From positions 1 through 23,128 of IMG/VR virus record IMGVR_UViG_3300036046_000035: a stretch of 23,128 nt of DNA. The stretch is one strand, 5' to 3'. Source of the stretch: a virus. The notes below the pieces were generated by a model. The model was given only the letters and a program-made list of their open reading frames with translations, was not told the DNA's origin and searched no databases. A program made the translations under genes and the position numbers. Of the stretch, positions 1 through 7,560 are shown piece after piece. The number at the start of each line of letters is the position of its first letter. The first letter of the stretch is position 1.

Positions 1-283
1 GAAGTACCGGATGGCCACGGAGCAGTGGCTCCTCAAGCATGAGATCAGCGTCGATCACCTGATCATGCGTCCGGACCACGACTGGCGCTCCGACCACGAG
101 CTCAAGCCCAAGATGCTGGTCGACTTCATCACCGGCCTGGACCCTGAGAAGGTCTGGACCGAAGAACATCTGGCTGTTTCCCGCAAGGTCGTCTGGTTCA
201 TCCTGGAAGACCGAGACAAGGTGGTGGAGGCTTGGCGCAACCTTGGCTTCCGCTGCTGGCAGACCCAACCTGGAGGATACTGA
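1..283 (+). CDS. C-terminal part of a HAD-type phosphatase resembling the polynucleotide kinase 3'-phosphatase domain (5' partial)
   Basis: The reading frame is open from base 2 and enters the window without a start (K-Y-R before the first Met at 11), so the gene probably begins upstream and only its end is visible. The visible 93 residues contain LIMRPDHDWRSD, a lysine in HELKPK, and near the end FILEDRDKVVEAWRNLGF followed by C-W-Q-T. This pattern (R-x2-x-D-x-R, later Lys, then ED-R-x2-V-x2-WR-x2-G-x2-C) is typical of the HAD phosphatase domain of T4 Pnkp-like enzymes, which remove 3'-phosphates from nucleic acid ends for repair. The N-terminal DxDxT nucleophile motif is outside the window, so catalytic competence and any kinase domain cannot be judged. 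If the Met at 11 were the true start the protein would lack the HAD nucleophile, which argues for the partial reading. It is followed after one base by the next gene, with its GGAGG inside this gene's 3' end. Confidence 0.65.
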   Translation, partial: KYRMATEQWLLKHEISVDHLIMRPDHDWRSDHELKPKMLVDFITGLDPEKVWTEEHLAVSRKVVWFILEDRDKVVEAWRNLGFRCWQTQPGGY

Positions 284-284
284 T

Positions 285-647
285 ATGGCCCAATCACCCG
301 CAGAGATCATGCGCCACAGCGCCGATGTGCAGGAGAGCCGCAACGCCGAATACGGCAGCGCCTACAAGCGCCACGGCCCGGCCATCGCCGGTCTGTTCCC
401 GGACGGCGTCGTTCTGGTCACCGAGGCCGACCACACCCGGTTCGCCATCTTGACCCTGCTGTTCGGAAAGCTGACCCGCTACGCCGGCAGCTTCGCGACC
501 GGCGGCCACGAGGACAGCCTGACGGACCTGATCGCCTACACCGCCATGCTGAAGGAGGTGGACCAAGAGACGCGCGAGGCGCTGCAGCTGGAGGCCAGCC
601 TCCGTGATCAGCGCAGCGCGGCCTACGACCCCCGGCTGGAGAAGTAG
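285..647 (+). CDS. DUF6378-like phage protein
   Basis: 120 residues. ATG at 285 is chosen over an in-frame ATG at 243 because GGAGG (272-276) lies 8 bases upstream and because 243 would overlap the previous gene by 41 bases. The sequence has an N-terminal R-x5-YGSAYKRHG segment, a central helix with ILTLLFGKLTRYAG and then a GGHEDSLTDLIAYTAML segment. That layout (short 'YG' start, central helix ending in K-x-x-R, then 'G..DS..D..AY') matches what I know of the DUF6378 family of phage proteins, whose function is unknown. It lies in a tight run with the downstream replication genes, so co-expression is likely. Family recognition is by eye. Confidence 0.75.
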   Translation: MAQSPAEIMRHSADVQESRNAEYGSAYKRHGPAIAGLFPDGVVLVTEADHTRFAILTLLFGKLTRYAGSFATGGHEDSLTDLIAYTAMLKEVDQETREALQLEASLRDQRSAAYDPRLEK

Positions 648-648
648 C

Positions 649-855
649 ATGCCGCTTCCCACGACCCCCGGCTCCAGCCCTGAGCTCGCTGCTGCACTCG
701 ACAGGATGAAAGGACAACTCCTCATAGTCCTGGTCAACAGGCTGGGTGGCGAAATCAGCATACCTGTGTCTGAGATCGATGCCACTGGCGGCTGGATGCT
801 TGACCTTGAGGTTCAGGGCACAGACTTCAACTTCAAGACTTCGAGGAAACAATGA
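649..855 (+). CDS. hypothetical protein, 68 residues
   Basis: I do not recognise this protein. ATG at 649 follows the previous stop by one base, with GGAG at about 637-640 as ribosome binding site; an in-frame ATG at 604 would overlap the previous gene by 44 bases. A short hydrophobic strand (LLIVLVNRLGG) and a strand-rich C-terminus suggest a small beta or alpha/beta fold. Its stop overlaps the exonuclease start as ATGA (852-855), which suggests translational coupling to the replication cassette. Confidence 0.7.
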   Translation: MPLPTTPGSSPELAAALDRMKGQLLIVLVNRLGGEISIPVSEIDATGGWMLDLEVQGTDFNFKTSRKQ

Positions 856-1424
856 AGGCGCTGATCTTCGACACCGAGACCACCGGCCTCTTCAAGTTCT
901 TCCACAAGCACCATGTGCGCCCGGAGCAGATGAAGCCCTATCCGTGGATCATCGAGTACTTCGGCCACGTCGTGACCGATGACGGTGAGGTCAACTCTGA
1001 GGAGGACTTCCTGGTCCGCCCCGGCGCGCTGAACCTGATCGACGAGACAATTACGCGCATCACCGGACTCAAGCCGGAGGACGTGGCCGATCAGCCGATG
1101 TTCGAGGCCTACGCCGACCGTGTTCTGGCTCAGGTCGAGTCGGCTGAGGCGATCGTAGCCCACAACCTGAGCTACGACATGCGGATGCTTGAGGTCGACT
1201 TCAAGCGGGTTGGCAAGTGGGAGCAGATAAAGGAAGCTCTGGCCGGCAAGCGCCTGATCTGCACTGTCGAGCAGTCAGAGCACTACAAGGGCCACCGCCT
1301 CAATCTGTCTGCCCTGCACGAGCATCTGTTCGGCAAGACCTTCGAAGGCGCTCACCGGGCGCGGGCAGACGTGGGGGCGCTCACCGCTTGCTATCTCGAG
1401 ATGCGCCGCCGGAAGGACATCTGA
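852..1424 (+). CDS. DnaQ-like DEDDh 3'-5' exonuclease
   Basis: 190 residues. All three exonuclease motifs are visible: ExoI FDTETTGL with D7 and E9; ExoII in VAHNLSYDMRML with D109; ExoIIIepsilon in HRARADVGAL with H168 and D173. This is the complete DEDDh set of two-metal-ion exonucleases such as the DNA polymerase III epsilon subunit. It lies immediately upstream of a DnaE-type polymerase (3 intervening bases), so the likely role is proofreading for that polymerase, in trans. The length fits an epsilon catalytic core without the usual C-terminal alpha-binding tail; I see no clear clamp-binding motif. Its start overlaps the previous stop (ATGA). A general DNA or RNA exonuclease role is possible, but adjacency to dnaE makes proofreading the best reading. 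Confidence 0.92.
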   Translation: MKALIFDTETTGLFKFFHKHHVRPEQMKPYPWIIEYFGHVVTDDGEVNSEEDFLVRPGALNLIDETITRITGLKPEDVADQPMFEAYADRVLAQVESAEAIVAHNLSYDMRMLEVDFKRVGKWEQIKEALAGKRLICTVEQSEHYKGHRLNLSALHEHLFGKTFEGAHRARADVGALTACYLEMRRRKDI

Positions 1425-1427
1425 GCC

Positions 1428-4292
1428 GTGGACCTAGTAAAGCTCAAGACGGGCTACAGCTTCCGCAACACTGCCGGCGACCTCAAGGACGTCATGGGCA
1501 GGCTCAAGGAGATTGGGGCGATCTACGCCCCCATCACCGACCGGGCCTCGACCTTTGGTTTCTACCGCTGGACCAAGATGGCTGAGAAGGAAGGTCTCAA
1601 GCCGATCTACGGCGTCGAGCTGGCAGTCACCCGGTCCATCAACGAGAAGAAGCCCTCGGTGGACTATTGGACGTTCATCGCCACCGAAGAGGTCGGAGCA
1701 GTCAACCGGCTTGTGGAGTTGGCGACGACGCAGTTCCGCTACCAACCGCTCCTGACTCTGGAGCAGGCTCTGGCGGCGGATGGTGTCGTCAAGATCACTG
1801 GCTCCCGCCCGCCCATGGACCTGGAATGCGAGCCCACCCCCGGCGTCTACATCGGCTTGGGCCCCTCGTCCCCGGTGGCCATCGTCAGGCGTGCTCTGGA
1901 CCACGGCTGGCCGTTCCTGGCCTGCTTCGACAACCGCTACGTCCGGGAAGAGGACGAGTTCCTGTATGAGATGCTGACGGGCCGGGGTGCTGAAGTCCAG
2001 ACCTATGCCCAGCATATCTTGACCGAGGACGAGTGGCGCGCGTCCATCGCCCACCACAACCTGCCGGCCGATCAGGTGACGTTGGCGCTTGAGCGAGCAT
2101 CGCTTGAGGCAAGGGCCTGCTCCAGTGTGCGCCTGCCACGCGCAACCCTGCCCCATCCCGAGCGTCCGGACACGCTTGAGAACATGTGCCGAGCAGGCGC
2201 AAAACGGCTGGGTTGCGACCTTTCCGACCCGGTGTACGCCGCGCGGCTGGAGCGCGAGCTGACTCTGATAAAGCAGAAGGACTTCGAGGACTACTTCTAC
2301 ATCGTGGCCGACATCTGTCAGTGGGCACGCGCCCGCATGATCGTCGGACCGGCGCGCGGCTCGTCCTGCGGCTCCCTAGTCTGTTGGTTGCTGGGCATTA
2401 CGACGGTCGACCCGATACCATTCGGGCTGATCTTTGAACGGTTCATCGACATCAACCGCAACGACATGCCCGACATCGACATCGACTTCTCTGACCAACA
2501 ACGCTACATGGTGTTCGACTACGCCTATGAGAAGTACGGTCGGGACAAGGTCGCTCGCCTTGGGACAGTCGCCCTGTTCAAGCCCCGGTCGGCCCTGCAG
2601 GAAGTCGGCGCGGCCATGCAAATCCCCAAGTGGAAGTGCGACGCTGTGGCTGAGTCCCTGATCGAGCGTTCAGGCGGTGACTCTCGCGCCCTTCAGACCC
2701 TGGAGGACACCCTGCGGACCATGCCCGCCGGTCAGGAGCTGCTGCGTGAGTATCCGGACGCAGTCATCGCCGCCCGGTTCGAGGGCCACCCCCGCCACTA
2801 CTCCCAGCACGCGGCGGGCATCGTGCTGGCCGATCGGCCCATTACCGACTACGTGGCCGTGGACCATCGCACCGGCGCGACCATGTGCGACAAGAAGGAC
2901 GCTGAGGATGGCTACAACCTGCTCAAGGTGGACGCCCTAGGCCTGACCCAGCTGTCCGTCTTCGAGGACGCCCTGGAGCTTGCCGGCCTGCCGCGCGACC
3001 ACCTTGAGACCCTGCCACTGGACGATCAGGCAGCGTTCGAGGTGCTCAACCAAGCCCGGTGGTCCGGCATCTTCCAGTTCAACGGCCAAGCCCTGCAGTC
3101 CATCACCAAGCAGTTCAAAGTCACCAAGTTCGACGACATCGTTTCGGTCACCGCCCTCGGTCGCCCCGGCCCCCTGTCGTCTGGTGGCGCCCACGAGTGG
3201 ATCAAGCGCAAGAACGGCGCCAGTCCGATCGAATACCCCCATCCCATCTTCAAGCCCTTCCTGGAAGACACCCTCGGGATCGTCATCTATCAGGAGCAGG
3301 TCATGGAGATTGGCCGGCAGATCGGTGACCTCGACTGGGGCCAAGTCACCGCCCTGCGCAAGGCCATGTCCAAGTCACTGGGCAAGGAGTACTTCGATCA
3401 GTTCGGTGACCCCTGGAAGGCTGGTGCCATCGCCAAGGGCGTTGACCCGGCCAAGGCTGAGAAGGTCTGGGACGACCTCTGTGCCTACGGCGCTTGGTCC
3501 TTCAACAAGTCACACTCGGTTGCCTACGGTCTGATCAGCTACTGGTGCTGCTGGCTCAAGGCCCATCACCCGTTCGCCTTCGCCGCCGCCACCTTGTCTC
3601 ACGAGACGGACCCGATGCGCCAAATCCAGCTGCTGCGTGAGATGGTGGCGGAAGGCTTTGAGTACGTCCCGGTCGATGCTGAGTATTCTGGTGAGAAGTG
3701 GTCGATCGGCTTCCGTGATGGCAAGCAATACCTCGTCGGCCCCCTCAGCTCTGTCAAAGGCATCGGCCCCAAGATGGTCAAGACCATCATCGGAGCGCGG
3801 GCGCGCGGCGAGCCTATGCCGGACCGGGCCAAGAAGCTCCTGGCAAATCCCAAGACGGACATCGACAGCATCTGGCCGGTTCGTGATGCCTTCAAGCGCC
3901 ACATGCCCGACCCGTTGGAGCGGAACATCGTCACCCCGCCGACCCCGGTCATCAAGGCACAGATCAAGGCCCAGGACTACACCGTGGTGCTCTTCGTCAC
4001 CCCGTCCAAGATCAACCCGCGCGACGAGAACGAGGCGGTGATCGTGGCCCGGCGCGGCTATGAGATCAAAGACGGGCGCACCACTTCGCTCAACCTGCAG
4101 CTGACCGATGACACCGACACTATCTTCGGCAAGGTCAGCCGCTACGACTACGAGAAGTTCGGCCGTGAGATCGTTGACCGGGGTCGCCCCGGCAAGGCTC
4201 TCTACGCCATCAAGGGCCGCATCCGTGGAGGCAGCAGCTTCCGCATGGTCATGATTCAGTCAATCAAGTACATCGGGGACATCGACAAGTGA
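1428..4292 (+). CDS. dnaE: family C DNA polymerase (DNA polymerase III alpha subunit-like) with degenerate PHP domain
   Basis: 954 residues from a GTG start three bases after the exonuclease stop. In order: an N-terminal PHP-like region (about 1-230), the palm with GPARGSSCGSLVCWLLG and catalytic MPDIDIDF (D349, D351, D353), the fingers with SVFEDALEL, YQEQVMEIG and SFNKSHSVAYGLISYWCCW, a helix-hairpin-helix-like VKGIGPKMVKTII (about 776-788), and a C-terminal strand-rich region that could be OB-like. Bacterial DnaE is usually about 1100-1200 residues, so this is a compact version lacking much of the C-terminal tau-binding region. The PHP metal-binding histidines are absent: the first motif reads KLKTGYSF where active proteins have HxH, and TDR replaces TDH. 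Proofreading is therefore expected from the separate exonuclease. The polymerase probably replicates the phage genome with the primase-helicase that overlaps its stop (GTGA, 4289-4292). Confidence 0.95.
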   Translation: MDLVKLKTGYSFRNTAGDLKDVMGRLKEIGAIYAPITDRASTFGFYRWTKMAEKEGLKPIYGVELAVTRSINEKKPSVDYWTFIATEEVGAVNRLVELATTQFRYQPLLTLEQALAADGVVKITGSRPPMDLECEPTPGVYIGLGPSSPVAIVRRALDHGWPFLACFDNRYVREEDEFLYEMLTGRGAEVQTYAQHILTEDEWRASIAHHNLPADQVTLALERASLEARACSSVRLPRATLPHPERPDTLENMCRAGAKRLGCDLSDPVYAARLERELTLIKQKDFEDYFYIVADICQWARARMIVGPARGSSCGSLVCWLLGITTVDPIPFGLIFERFIDINRNDMPDIDIDFSDQQRYMVFDYAYEKYGRDKVARLGTVALFKPRSALQEVGAAMQIPKWKCDAVAESLIERSGGDSRALQTLEDTLRTMPAGQELLREYPDAVIAARFEGHPRHYSQHAAGIVLADRPITDYVAVDHRTGATMCDKKDAEDGYNLLKVDALGLTQLSVFEDALELAGLPRDHLETLPLDDQAAFEVLNQARWSGIFQFNGQALQSITKQFKVTKFDDIVSVTALGRPGPLSSGGAHEWIKRKNGASPIEYPHPIFKPFLEDTLGIVIYQEQVMEIGRQIGDLDWGQVTALRKAMSKSLGKEYFDQFGDPWKAGAIAKGVDPAKAEKVWDDLCAYGAWSFNKSHSVAYGLISYWCCWLKAHHPFAFAAATLSHETDPMRQIQLLREMVAEGFEYVPVDAEYSGEKWSIGFRDGKQYLVGPLSSVKGIGPKMVKTIIGARARGEPMPDRAKKLLANPKTDIDSIWPVRDAFKRHMPDPLERNIVTPPTPVIKAQIKAQDYTVVLFVTPSKINPRDENEAVIVARRGYEIKDGRTTSLNLQLTDDTDTIFGKVSRYDYEKFGREIVDRGRPGKALYAIKGRIRGGSSFRMVMIQSIKYIGDIDK

Positions 4293-6508
4293 AGATCAAG
4301 TCGCTTTCGGACATCAAGGCTATCCAGGCCTATCTTCAGCGCGTCGGGGCGGAGCCTCGCTCCCTGTCCGCTGCCGTGGTCAAGGAGCAGCACGGCAAGT
4401 ACTGGCAGGACGTCGCCACCATCAAGTTTACCAAGAAGGGCGAGGTCCACTGCAACGACCTTCAATATGCCCCGACGGAGCTTGAGGCGGCGTCCATCGC
4501 GGCTGAGTGTGCCAACGTCACATGGCCGCAGATGAAGCCCATCGAGCGGATCATCAACCCGCCGGCAATGATCAAGAATGCCAGCCGCAAGGACATCTTC
4601 GAGTTCCGGGACGAGCAGGGACAGATCATCTTCGTGCAGGTGCGCATCGAAGCTGATGGTGGCAAGAGCTATGTGCCGTGGACCTACTTCGACGACGACG
4701 AGTGGCGCTGCTGCGAGCCGGAAGGCCAGCTGCCGCTCTACGGCCTGGACCGCATCGGCGACAACACCACAGTGTTCATCCACGAGGGTGCCAAGGCCGC
4801 ACAGCGGGTGCAGTGGATGGTGGACGGCGAGACCCGCGAGGCAAAGGACGCTCTGAAGTCCCACCCTTGGGGCCAGCAGCTGACCGGCGCGGCCCACCTT
4901 GGCTGGGTCGGCGGGGCCTTGTCGCCCTACCGCACCGACTGGTCGGCGCTCCGCAAAGCGGGTGTCAAGCGGGCCTACATAATCGCCGACAATGACGAGC
5001 CGGGCCGGGCGGCTGTGCCGGCCATCGCCCATCATCTGCGCATGCCGACCTTCATGATCCAGTTCACCGACGAGTTCCCGGTGAGCTTCGATCTGGCCGA
5101 CCCGTTCCCGGACGAGATGTTCAAGGAGAACGACGCCACCAAGTTCTACACCGGCCCCGCCTTCCGGGAGTGCCTGCACCCGGCCACCTGGGCCACCGAC
5201 CAGATACCCAACCCGGAAGGCAAGGGTCGCCCCATCACCGTCCTGCGGGACTGCTTCAAGGGGCTCTGGGCCTACATCGAAGAGACCGACACCTTCGTGT
5301 GCACGGAGATGCCGGACATCATGAGGACCGAGCAAATCCTCAACAAGATGCTGGCCCCCTTCAGCCATGTGGCCGAGACCTCCCGCCTCATCCTCAAGGC
5401 CTATCAGGGCCGTTCGACGCGGGTGTGCTACCGGCCTGATCACGAGGGGCTGGTGGTGACCTTCCGAGGCTCGTCGGCCATCAACCTGCACATTCCGTGC
5501 CAGATTCCGTCCGTTGCCGGCGACATCAAGCCCTTCCTGGACTTCATGCGCTACCTCTTCGTCCATGAGTCTGAGATGCTGGAGGCCCTGCGTTGGGTCG
5601 CCACGCTTATCGCCCGGCCCGACCTACGCATGGGCTACGGCCTGCTGCTGATCTCCGAGGCTCAGGGGGTCGGCAAGACCACCCTCGGAAGCTCCATCCT
5701 CGCGCCGCTGGTGGGGGTTCAGAACGTCAGCTACCCGTCTGAGAACGACATCAACGCGGACTTCAACGGCTGGGTCGCCCACAAGCGTCTGGCCGTGGTC
5801 AACGAGATCTACTCTGGCAGCAGCTGGAAGGCCTACAACGCCCTCAAGTCGGTCATCACCGACACCGAGGTGACGGTCAACCAGAAGTACATGCGCCAGT
5901 ATGAGATCGAGAACTGGTGCCACGTCGTCGCCTGCTCCAACTCCATGCGGGCACTCAAGATGGAGAACGACGACCGTCGTTGGTTCTATCCGGAAGTCAC
6001 CGAGGTGCCGTGGCCCAAGGAGAAGTTCGTGGCCTTCCGCAAGTGGCTCAACGGCGGTGGCCTCTCCATCATCAAGGCTTGGGCAGAGGGCTTTGAGTCT
6101 GCCGGCGCTTCCTACGTCACCCCCTCGGAGCGCGCTCCCATGACGGAGCGCAAGCTGGAGATGATCGAAGGGAGCCGGTCGGAGTCACAGGCTGAAGCGG
6201 CTGCGATCGCCGACACCCTCAAGGAGCTCGACAAGCCAGCCGCTGTCCTGATCAAGGACGTGGTCGGTTGGTGCCGTGAGCACGTTCAGGGCCGGGTCTT
6301 CGACACCGACTACGAGCTGCGCCGGTCAATGACCGACGCCGGGGTGCACGCTTGGCAGAAGCGCATCAAGGTCGGCGGGCGTCTGCAATACGCCATCGTC
6401 AATCCGAAACTGCTTGACCTTCTGCAGCGTGCAGAGGCAGAAGAGCAGACCCGGCTGATCCGGGAGAACGTCGTTAAGGTTAGCGACATAATGCAACAGG
6501 AGATGTGA
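4289..6508 (+). CDS. primase-helicase: Toprim-like region plus superfamily 3 (DUF5906/D5-type) helicase
   Basis: 739 residues from GTG at 4289, overlapping the polymerase stop. A Toprim-like segment has the conserved glutamate in FIHEGAKAA (E166) and the DxD pair in IIADNDEPGRA (D234, D236), as in DnaG-type primases. The C-terminal half has Walker A in SEAQGVGKTTLG (K463), then FNGWVAHKRLAVVNEIYSG (Walker B-like region) and VVACSNSMRALKMENDDRR, typical of SF3/DUF5906 phage helicases with the sensor Asn and arginine region. The expected role is unwinding the fork and laying primers for the adjacent DnaE. I see no N-terminal zinc ribbon of the DnaG type; the first 100 residues are unrecognised. 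It forms one operon with the polymerase and exonuclease and is followed after one base by a small membrane protein gene. Confidence 0.9.
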   Translation: MKIKSLSDIKAIQAYLQRVGAEPRSLSAAVVKEQHGKYWQDVATIKFTKKGEVHCNDLQYAPTELEAASIAAECANVTWPQMKPIERIINPPAMIKNASRKDIFEFRDEQGQIIFVQVRIEADGGKSYVPWTYFDDDEWRCCEPEGQLPLYGLDRIGDNTTVFIHEGAKAAQRVQWMVDGETREAKDALKSHPWGQQLTGAAHLGWVGGALSPYRTDWSALRKAGVKRAYIIADNDEPGRAAVPAIAHHLRMPTFMIQFTDEFPVSFDLADPFPDEMFKENDATKFYTGPAFRECLHPATWATDQIPNPEGKGRPITVLRDCFKGLWAYIEETDTFVCTEMPDIMRTEQILNKMLAPFSHVAETSRLILKAYQGRSTRVCYRPDHEGLVVTFRGSSAINLHIPCQIPSVAGDIKPFLDFMRYLFVHESEMLEALRWVATLIARPDLRMGYGLLLISEAQGVGKTTLGSSILAPLVGVQNVSYPSENDINADFNGWVAHKRLAVVNEIYSGSSWKAYNALKSVITDTEVTVNQKYMRQYEIENWCHVVACSNSMRALKMENDDRRWFYPEVTEVPWPKEKFVAFRKWLNGGGLSIIKAWAEGFESAGASYVTPSERAPMTERKLEMIEGSRSESQAEAAAIADTLKELDKPAAVLIKDVVGWCREHVQGRVFDTDYELRRSMTDAGVHAWQKRIKVGGRLQYAIVNPKLLDLLQRAEAEEQTRLIRENVVKVSDIMQQEM

Positions 6509-6509
6509 A

Positions 6510-6764
6510 GTGCTTGAGAGAACCTACACCTTGGCTGAGGTCAAGAAGAACCAGAGGCGGTCGGTCATCACAGGGGCCATTGCCGGCGCGTTCGGCATGG
6601 TCGGTCTGTTGGTGCTGATCGGCGAGACCGGCGGCAACTACATGCGGTCGGAGCTGCACAAGCAGGACGCTCAGCACGAGACCTACAGGCAGCAGTGCGA
6701 GGCGACGGCCAACCGGGCGCTGGGGGCCACGACCCTCGCTGAGAACGTCCTGAAGGGCCGTTAA
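6510..6764 (+). CDS. small single-pass membrane protein, 84 residues
   Basis: GTG start at 6510, one base after the previous stop, with AGGAG at about 6497-6501 as ribosome binding site. A charged N-terminus (KKNQRR) is followed by a hydrophobic helix around residues 18-38 (ITGAIAGAFGMVGLLVLIG) and a polar C-terminus rich in Gln, Glu and His. The positive-inside rule puts the N-terminus in the cytoplasm and the C-terminus in the periplasm. It could be a spanin- or holin-type lysis accessory or a host-membrane effector, but no motif decides this. Confidence 0.7.
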   Translation: MLERTYTLAEVKKNQRRSVITGAIAGAFGMVGLLVLIGETGGNYMRSELHKQDAQHETYRQQCEATANRALGATTLAENVLKGR

Positions 6765-6983
6765 GTGGCCTCTTTCGACGTGAGGGCGGCGGACGAGGCC
6801 CTGAAGCGCCGCGCCGTCCTCCTGCGGACCCTTGGTCTTGAGGCTGCAGCCGAGGGCTATGATATCGGGCACGGACCCATAACTTGGGATGGCCGGGACA
6901 TCGGCTTCGAGTGGCGATGGTTCCGGCCTGAAGAGCAAACTCCCGAGGGCTGGCTACGCTACTCCAAGAATTATTGGCAGTAG
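6765..6983 (+). CDS. hypothetical protein, 72 residues
   Basis: I do not recognise it. It starts with GTG directly after the previous stop (TAAGTG) and ends just before the first promoter/leader module. The protein is aromatic-rich at its C-terminus (FEWRWF, then YSKNYW). It appears to be the last gene of the replication operon. AAGGG about 8 bases upstream of the GTG supports the start. Confidence 0.65.
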   Translation: MASFDVRAADEALKRRAVLLRTLGLEAAAEGYDIGHGPITWDGRDIGFEWRWFRPEEQTPEGWLRYSKNYWQ

Positions 6984-6988
6984 GCCAA

Positions 6989-7026
6989 AAAGGCGCTTTT
7001 CTTTTCCTTCCGATTGGCGCATAAGG
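6989..7026 (+). promoter_or_regulatory. phage promoter-like element, copy A
   Basis: This non-coding block reads AAAG-N3-CTTTTCTTTTC-N8-TGGCGCATA and shares spacing and the constant parts with copies at 8710 and 12327. It lies directly downstream of the replication operon and upstream of the cysteine-peptidase-like gene. It lacks obvious host -35 and -10 hexamers; CATAAG could serve as a -10-like box. Activity as a promoter is inferred from position and conservation. Confidence 0.7.
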
Positions 7027-7031
7027 ATTGG

Positions 7032-7052
7032 GCCGGGGCGCGTTGCCCCGGC
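7032..7052 (+). promoter_or_regulatory. 5' leader stem-loop, copy A
   Basis: GCCGGGGC (7032-7039) pairs perfectly with GCCCCGGC (7045-7052) around a five-base loop GCGTT. It starts 9 bases after the end of the promoter block and 19 bases before the next ATG. Comparable hairpins with different stem sequences follow the other two promoter copies. It may be a 5'-terminal mRNA-stabilising hairpin or a binding site; the role is inferred. Confidence 0.65.
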
Positions 7053-7070
7053 GAACTCGAGAGAACCAAG

Positions 7071-7535
7071 ATGGCTCGCAAGACCAAGATCGCTCTGGCC
7101 CCTGAATATCAGAAGGCCATCGCCGCCTCCGGCGCTGCCGGCGACAACAACGACTGCTTCCCTACCGCCATCGCCCTGCTCACCGGCCTGGACACTGAGG
7201 CTGTTCGCAAGGCGTTCGCCGACGCTGGCCGTAAGAGCGGTCAGGGCACCCGCTGGGGCGTGGCCCGCGCCGCCGTCGGAGCTCTGGGCTACAAGATGGA
7301 GCGCCTGCCCATCAAGTGGAAGCACGAGATGATCGCCACCTACCCCGGCGTCCACAAGAACCTTCAGAACATCACCACCCGCCACCCGGCGCGCTTCGCC
7401 GCCCAGTGGGCCGGTCAGAACGTCCTGCTCCACGTCAATGGCCACGTCGCCGCCGTGGTTAATGGCCGGATGCTGGACTGGTCCATCAACCGCTCGATGC
7501 ACGTCCTGGACGTGTACAAGATCGTCAAGCTCTAA
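7071..7535 (+). CDS. putative papain-fold cysteine peptidase-like protein, 154 residues
   Basis: ATG at 7071 is chosen because an in-frame ATG further upstream (7014) would place the promoter and leader hairpin inside the coding region. The protein has NNDCFPTAIALLTG with C29 at the start of a helix, then a GRKSGQGTRWG segment, and near the end LLHVNGHVAAVV with H125 followed by NGRMLDW with D136. The Cys at a helix start, a His strand of the GH type and a following Asp/Asn strand is the arrangement of papain-like (C39/NlpC-type) peptidases and some transglutaminases or deamidases. Many phages carry short proteins of this type with unknown targets. It is the first gene after promoter copy A, so it is probably strongly expressed. 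It could act on a host protein or process a phage protein; a non-catalytic role is possible. Confidence 0.7.
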   Translation: MARKTKIALAPEYQKAIAASGAAGDNNDCFPTAIALLTGLDTEAVRKAFADAGRKSGQGTRWGVARAAVGALGYKMERLPIKWKHEMIATYPGVHKNLQNITTRHPARFAAQWAGQNVLLHVNGHVAAVVNGRMLDWSINRSMHVLDVYKIVKL

Positions 7536-7560
7536 CAGCAAACCGCAGGAGACTTCTGCC

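Noticed and set aside
2932-2970. QLSVF in the polymerase as a sliding-clamp binding motif
   Set aside because: It lies within the conserved catalytic core segment (LGLTQLSVFEDAL), not in an exposed tail or loop where clamp motifs occur.
4256-5566. Antisense open frame opposite the primase-helicase, and similar ones at 13412-14551, 15750-17027 and 19864-21081
   Set aside because: All lie opposite well-supported genes or packed gene runs, lack ribosome binding sites and have shadow-type composition.
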